Below the pieces are notes generated by a model. It saw nothing but the letters and a program-made list of their open reading frames with translations, searched no databases and was not told where the DNA came from. A stretch of 24,671 nucleotides of DNA. Source: RGIG426 sp045640165 (GTDB lineage: Bacteria; Bacillota; Clostridia; Oscillospirales; Acutalibacteraceae). The translations under genes were made by a program, and so were the position numbers. Below, piece by piece: positions 21,205 to 24,671 of this stretch. Each line of letters starts with the position of its first letter. Within the stretch, counting starts at the first letter, position 1. The DNA is taken from the NCBI GenBank assembly GCA_045640165.1, contig JAZUEK010000034.1:1-24671 (forward strand), given 5' to 3'.

Positions 21205-22074
21205 ATGAATACCTTTGCCGTTTTGGGCGGCGATTTGCGCTTTGTCTACTTGGCAGGCGCTCTCGCCGAAGACGGATTTTCGGTGATTACCGCCGGATTG
21301 GACCATACGGATTTGCCGGATTGCGTCACGGGTTGCACCCACGTGGCGCAGGCGGCGCGCGGCGCGGAGTTTGTGGTGTTGCCGCTTCCCGTCACAACGG
21401 ACGGCGCAACGCTCAACGCGCCGTTTTCACGCGCGCTGATACCGCTTGACGGGGTGACGGAATGTCTGCGCGCCGGACAAACGGTGTTCGGCGGTCAACT
21501 GCGTCCGTCGCTTGTGCAGGCGTTAGAGGAAAAAGGGGTGCGCGTGTTTGATTATTTCTTACGGGAAGAATTGACGATACAAAACGCGGTTCCCACCGCC
21601 GAGGGCGCCATTCAACTGGCACTCGAAGAACTGCCGGTGACGCTGTGCGGCGCCTCTTGTCTTGTGACGGGGTTCGGGCGCATCGGGAAAGCCCTTTGCC
21701 GCTTGCTGTATGCGCTCGGTGCCGACGTGACGGTGGCGGCGCGGCGTGTGTCCGACCGCGCGCTCGCCGAAACGCTCGGCTACGCCGCTGTGCCGATTCA
21801 CGCGCTCGCGGATGCCGGAACGTTTGACGTGGTGTTTAACACCGTGCCTGCGCTGATTTTAGACGAGACGTACTTAAAAACGCTGGCGCCGTCCACCCTC
21901 ATTATCGACCTCGCCTCCCGGCCGGGTGGCGTGGATTTTACTGCCGCCGCCGGGTTGGGGCTCAAGACGATTTGGGCGCTGTCGCTTCCCGGACGGGTGG
22001 CGCCGAAATCGGCCGGTGTCATTTTGAAAGATGCCGTTCTCAACATCCTGAAAGAGGAGGGTGAGGCGGTATGA
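21205..22074 (+). CDS. dpaA: Dipicolinate synthase subunit A
   Basis: With DpaB, DpaA converts dihydrodipicolinate, a lysine-pathway intermediate, to dipicolinic acid in the mother cell; the product fills the spore core. The protein is 289 residues, against about 297 in Bacillus. The N-terminal domain has VLGGDLRFVYLAGALAEDGF, and the C-terminal Rossmann domain has the dinucleotide loop GFGRIGK at residues 156-162. The segment IIDLASRPGGVDF and the end LPGRVAPKSAGVILKDAVLN are family signatures. ATG 21205 is chosen for its 7-base gap to GGAGG; ATGs at 21187 and 21199 lie before or on top of that site. The stop overlaps the dpaB start (ATGA), so the two are translated together. Confidence 0.95.
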   Translation: MNTFAVLGGDLRFVYLAGALAEDGFSVITAGLDHTDLPDCVTGCTHVAQAARGAEFVVLPLPVTTDGATLNAPFSRALIPLDGVTECLRAGQTVFGGQLRPSLVQALEEKGVRVFDYFLREELTIQNAVPTAEGAIQLALEELPVTLCGASCLVTGFGRIGKALCRLLYALGADVTVAARRVSDRALAETLGYAAVPIHALADAGTFDVVFNTVPALILDETYLKTLAPSTLIIDLASRPGGVDFTAAAGLGLKTIWALSLPGRVAPKSAGVILKDAVLNILKEEGEAV

Positions 22075-22649
22075 ACGAAAATTTGCGTATCGGTTGGGCA
22101 CTGTGCGGCTCGTTTTGCACGGTGTCCGCCGTGTGCGACGAGATGGAGCGCTTTGTCGCGTCCGGCGCGCAGGTAACGCCTATTGTGTCGGATAACGTGG
22201 CGACGGTGGATACCCGTTTCGGCACGGCAAAAAGCGTGTGCGACCGCTTGACGGCCATTACGGGGCGCACGCCGCTTCAGTCGCTTCCCGAGGTGGAGCC
22301 GATTGGCCCGAAAGGGTGGTTTGACGTGCTGGTGGTCGCGCCCTGTACCGGCACGACTCTCGGCAAACTCGCGAACGGCATCAGCAACACGCCCGTTACC
22401 CTCGCGGTCAAATCCCATTTGCGTAGTGGACGGCCGGTGGTGCTCGGGGTTGCCACCAACGATGCGCTCGGCGCGTCGATGCGAAATATCGCCCTGCTTA
22501 AAAACACAAAGCACCTCTTTTTCGTGCCGATGGCGCAGGACGATGCAACGAAAAAGCCCAACTCGCTCGTGGCGGTGTGGGAGCAAATTGCGCCCACGGT
22601 TTCCGCCGCCCTCGCCGGCACACAAATCCAGCCACTTTTCGGGGTGTGA
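22071..22649 (+). CDS. dpaB: Dipicolinate synthase subunit B
   Basis: DpaB is the flavoprotein-like partner of DpaA in dipicolinic acid synthesis during late sporulation. The protein is 192 residues, normal length. The N-terminus RIGWALCGSFCTVSAVCDEM is typical. The middle holds APCTGTTLGKLANGISNTPV and VATNDALGASMRNIALLKNT, and the C-terminus KHLFFVPMAQDDATKKPNSL, all family signatures. It starts inside the dpaA stop codon and is the last gene of the unit. Read-through from spoVAF is possible, since only 59 bases separate that gene from dpaA and no terminator is seen between them. Confidence 0.95.
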   Translation: MNENLRIGWALCGSFCTVSAVCDEMERFVASGAQVTPIVSDNVATVDTRFGTAKSVCDRLTAITGRTPLQSLPEVEPIGPKGWFDVLVVAPCTGTTLGKLANGISNTPVTLAVKSHLRSGRPVVLGVATNDALGASMRNIALLKNTKHLFFVPMAQDDATKKPNSLVAVWEQIAPTVSAALAGTQIQPLFGV

Positions 22650-22657
22650 GTTGTGCT

Positions 22658-22731
22658 CGTAGGGGCGATGAACTATCGCCCCATTAGAATATCGCACCGA
22701 CTGCGAGGGGTCATTCGTGAATGACCCCTAC
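22658..22731. repeat. Composite palindromic (MITE/REP-like) intergenic element, copy 2
   Basis: It aligns along its length with 321-400: GTAGGGGCGAT hairpin, ATCGCACCGAC link, GAGGGG, then the same 22-base palindrome ending CCCCTAC. The first hairpin's loop differs, but the stem is kept. It lies between the dpaB stop and its terminator, so it would be transcribed as part of the dpaAB 3' end. Confidence 0.75.
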
Positions 22732-22766
22732 GAAACCGCCGCGAGTAAGAGCAATGTTTCACAAAA

Positions 22767-22797
22767 CAAAAACCCTCCGAATTTTCGGAGGGTTTTA
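22767..22797. terminator. Bidirectional terminator between dpaB and the DUF4364 gene
   Basis: The stem AAAACCCTCCG/CGGAGGGTTTT has an AATTTT loop with A-rich and T-rich flanks. It serves dpaAB on the plus strand and the DUF4364 gene on the minus strand, 13 bases past the latter's stop. Confidence 0.88.
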
Positions 22798-22809
22798 TTA
22801 TTTTCGGGT

Positions 22810-23388
22810 TTATCCCATCTCCACGACCAATTTCCCGTCGTCGTCGGTGAAATCGCCGGTGGAAAGGGCGATGAGGGCGCGATAAAACGCGGTGGGGTCG
22901 TCCAAAAACCGTTCGCGGACGGTCTTGGCGATGGTTTCGTCGGTGACGCGCAGGGTGAACGACATCATCGGCGCATCGGTTTTGTCGATGCTGCATTTGA
23001 CTGCATAGCCTCTGTCGAGCGGTGTAATCACAACGTCGGCATCACGCTCGTTGCGCGCACGGGAAAGCAGTTTCAACGCCGCTTTTTGCGAGCGATCGCG
23101 CAACGTGTAGGGGATGAGGTTATACAACTGTTCCGCCGAGGCACGACCGCTTTCGGTGACCGTCAGCAAGCCGTCGTCTGTTTCGGCGAGATTGCCGCGT
23201 GCGACCAAATCGTCGATAGCGGCGCTGATTTCAAACAGGTTTGCCATCTCGCCCTCGGTTAAAATCTCGGTAACCGTGTCCCGAGCAAGGGGTTCGGGAA
23301 CGCCCGAAAGCATATAGCAAATCAGCACTTTGATTTCGCGGCTGTCATACAGTCCGCCGGGGCGAACACCGTCGGAAAAACCGGGCAT
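22810..23388 (-). CDS. DUF4364 family protein (winged-helix-like)
   Basis: DUF4364 proteins are widespread in Clostridia and have no settled function; the N-terminal part resembles a winged-helix DNA-binding domain. The protein is 192 residues. The opening DSREIKVLICYMLSGVPEPL matches the EIKILILYLLxxxxxPL signature of the family. It is followed by NLFEISAAIDDLVARGNLAE and LLTVTESGRASAEQL, the helix-wing pattern. The C-terminal half is mixed beta and helical. The ATG at 23388 follows AAAGGAGG. A regulatory role is inference. Confidence 0.85.
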   Translation of the reverse strand: MPGFSDGVRPGGLYDSREIKVLICYMLSGVPEPLARDTVTEILTEGEMANLFEISAAIDDLVARGNLAETDDGLLTVTESGRASAEQLYNLIPYTLRDRSQKAALKLLSRARNERDADVVITPLDRGYAVKCSIDKTDAPMMSFTLRVTDETIAKTVRERFLDDPTAFYRALIALSTGDFTDDDGKLVVEMG

Positions 23389-23403
23389 ACGGCCACCTCC
23401 TTT

Positions 23404-23438
23404 ATTATATATACATTATATAGTGCGCAGTGCGTCAA
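23404..23438 (-). promoter_or_regulatory. AT-rich promoter region of the DUF4364 gene
   Basis: On the minus strand, TTGACG (23433-23438) overlaps the metA stop codon. It is followed by a run of TATA-like hexamers. The best TATAAT copies have gaps of 12 or 23 bases, and TATATA has a gap of 19, so the exact -10 is unclear. Confidence 0.4.
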
Positions 23439-24346
23439 TCGTCCCACGAATACGGGGTCTCCTGATACACGCAGTAGTTGAGCCAGTTCGAGAAGAGCAG
23501 ATACGCGTGACTGCGCCACGGCATCAGCGGCTGCTTTTGTGGGTCATCGTCCGGGAAGTAGTTTTGGGGGATATCGGGATGGATGCCTTTGTCCACGTCG
23601 CGGAAATATTCGTTGGCGAGGGTTTGACGGTCATACTCGATATGGCCGGTGACGAAAATCTGTCGTCCGTCGTCGGTGACGATGATAGACGGGCCGGCTG
23701 TCTCGGACATAGCGAGGATGTGCAGGTTGTCGTGCTTTTCCAAATCCGAACGCACGATTTGGGTATACCGAGAATGGGGCATACAAAACGTGTCGTCAAA
23801 TCCGCGGACGAGCGGATGGAGCCGCGCGAGCAATTCGTGCTCGAACACGCCACTCAGTTTTTTCGGGAGCAGTTCTTTGCCGACACCATAATGATAATAC
23901 AGCGCCGCTTGCGCGCCCCAGCAGATGTGGAGCGTGGAATACGCGTGGTTGCGCGACCAGGCGAGAATGTCGCCGAATTCATCCCAGTAGTCCACGTCTT
24001 CGAATTCCATTTGCTCCACCGGTGCGCCGGTGATGATGAGTCCGTCGAAGTGCTCTTGGCGCACGTCCTCAAACGAGCGGTAGAAATGCTCGAGGTGCTC
24101 CGCCGATACGTTCTTCGAACGGTGGGTAGCGGCGTGCAGCAACGTAACGTCCACTTGAAGCGGCGTGTTACTCAGCTGACGGAGCAGTTGGGTCTCGGTT
24201 TCGATTTTCGTGGGCATCAAGTTGAGAATCGCGATGCGCAACGGACGGATGTCCTGATGAGATGCGCGGTCTTCGGTCATCACGAAGATATTTTCCGATT
24301 CCAACACTTGACGCGCCGGCAAACTGTCGGCAATACGAATAGGCAT
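23435..24346 (-). CDS. metAA: Homoserine O-acetyltransferase (MetA-type)
   Basis: This enzyme acylates homoserine in the first committed step of methionine synthesis in the cytoplasm. The protein is 303 residues. Cys142 (HICWGAQ), His235 and Glu237 (TGHIE) form the catalytic triad at the exact family positions. Residue 111 is Glu (GLIITGAPVE). In this family Glu111 goes with acetyl-CoA and Gly111 with succinyl-CoA, so acetyltransferase is predicted although many records would name it succinyltransferase. The ATG at 24346 is chosen with AGCAGGTG upstream; a GTG three codons earlier overlaps that site. It has its own promoter and a leader of about 40 bases with no riboswitch. Confidence 0.95.
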   Translation of the reverse strand: MPIRIADSLPARQVLESENIFVMTEDRASHQDIRPLRIAILNLMPTKIETETQLLRQLSNTPLQVDVTLLHAATHRSKNVSAEHLEHFYRSFEDVRQEHFDGLIITGAPVEQMEFEDVDYWDEFGDILAWSRNHAYSTLHICWGAQAALYYHYGVGKELLPKKLSGVFEHELLARLHPLVRGFDDTFCMPHSRYTQIVRSDLEKHDNLHILAMSETAGPSIIVTDDGRQIFVTGHIEYDRQTLANEYFRDVDKGIHPDIPQNYFPDDDPQKQPLMPWRSHAYLLFSNWLNYCVYQETPYSWDD

Positions 24347-24390
24347 TGTGGTCACCTGCTTTATTAAAGGGTATATATTGTATGCCTTAT

Positions 24391-24419
24391 AGTATAGCAG
24401 AATGTCTTCTCTAAATCAA
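24391..24419 (-). promoter_or_regulatory. Sigma-A-type promoter of metA
   Basis: On the minus strand: -35 TTGATT (24414-24419), a 17-base spacer and -10 TATACT (24391-24396). Confidence 0.7.
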
Positions 24420-24430
24420 CTGAAAATGCC

Positions 24431-24486
24431 GATTTTTTTCGTCGAAAATTTTTTTGAAAAAAATTGAAAAAACTTGAAAAAAGGTG
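24431..24486 (+). promoter_or_regulatory. A-tract UP-like element upstream of the putative rRNA promoter
   Basis: Repeated A and T tracts (for example TTTTTTT, AAAAAAA, AAAAAA) at roughly helical spacing lie directly upstream of the -35 box. This is typical of UP elements or curved DNA at strong ribosomal promoters. Confidence 0.5.
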
Positions 24487-24515
24487 TTGACATCTGGAAA
24501 TGGGTGTGGTAAGAT
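24487..24515 (+). promoter_or_regulatory. Strong promoter, probably of an rRNA operon
   Basis: TTGACA (24487-24492) is a consensus -35. A 17-base spacer ending TGG gives an extended -10, followed by TAAGAT (24510-24515). It is divergent from metA. Confidence 0.7.
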
Positions 24516-24671
24516 AACAAAGCTGTCCCGAAAAACGGGGCGCGAGGACCTTGAAAATTAAACAACGTGAAAAAAGCAAAGAACGAAACACAACCCGTTA
24601 ATTTTTTACACCGATTCGGATTTCGAATCACGGTCGGGGGTTTGACACCGACCACGCACGCAAGCGTGCAG
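24516..24671 (+). other. Probable rRNA operon leader (16S gene not reached)
   Basis: After the promoter there is no open frame with a ribosome binding site. The leader has a CCCG/CGGG hairpin (24527-24539), then CCTTGAAAATTAAACA (24549-24564), which resembles the TTTGAAAACTxAA motif common in rRNA leaders of Firmicutes, and a GCACGC/GCGTGC hairpin at the edge (24656-24669). No 16S sequence is visible in the window, so this rests on motif style alone. Confidence 0.5.

Noticed and set aside
24347..24390. SAM or T-box control of metA.
   Set aside because: The leader from the promoter to the start is about 40 bases, too short for either RNA, and no core motif is present.

Overview
The window reads as chromosomal DNA of an anaerobic, endospore-forming member of the Firmicutes, most likely an uncultured gut-type clostridium of the Oscillospirales/Eubacteriales. 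The evidence is a CotF-type spore coat protein, a SpoVAF/GerA-type germination membrane protein, dipicolinate synthase A and B, a SAM-I (S-box) riboswitch on metK, a DUF4364 protein, strong AAGGAGG ribosome binding sites and T-rich intrinsic terminators. The taxonomic placement is inference from gene content. No marker gene for classification lies fully inside the window.

Layout. 1-157 is the 3' end of a YD/RHS-repeat-like protein, followed by a terminator and about 300 bases of non-coding DNA rich in palindromic repeats. 529-1968 holds a divergent pair: a spore coat protein (-) and a conserved-looking cysteine-rich protein of unknown function (+). 2069-4647 is a minus-strand host block: metK with its SAM riboswitch, a cyclase-family metal hydrolase and a DUF1648-type membrane protein. 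4669-17028 is a compact, all-plus-strand phage-derived cluster of twelve intact genes. 17037-19664 is pcrA (-). 19730-22649 is spoVAF-like, dpaA and dpaB (+). 22810-24419 is a DUF4364 protein and metA (-). The last ~185 bases look like the promoter and leader of an rRNA operon whose 16S gene would begin just outside the window.

The phage-derived cluster is the most interesting part. Gene by gene it encodes a terminase small subunit, a receptor-binding/fibre-like protein (BppU-like N-terminus, heptad coiled coil, DUF6273-like C-terminus), an amidase endolysin, a head-completion/adaptor-like protein, a scaffold-like protein, a major capsid protein, a holin, the terminase large subunit, a P22-type portal, a gp10-like tail hub, a protein carrying nine tandem 11-residue repeats, and a small membrane protein. 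That is close to a complete short-tailed virion plus lysis set. No integrase, repressor, replication gene, tape measure, recombinase or attachment site is visible. Every reading frame is open, and the cluster sits as one transcription unit between a compact upstream control region and a strong bidirectional terminator. This fits a domesticated prophage or gene-transfer-agent-like particle, or a prophage that has lost its early half. The sequence alone cannot choose between these.

The host genes group by theme. Methionine/SAM metabolism is represented by metK (riboswitch controlled) and by metA, whose Glu111 predicts homoserine O-acetyltransferase rather than succinyltransferase activity. Spore formation is represented by the coat gene, spoVAF and dpaAB. 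Sigma-K-like promoter candidates precede dpaA and the unknown cysteine-rich gene.
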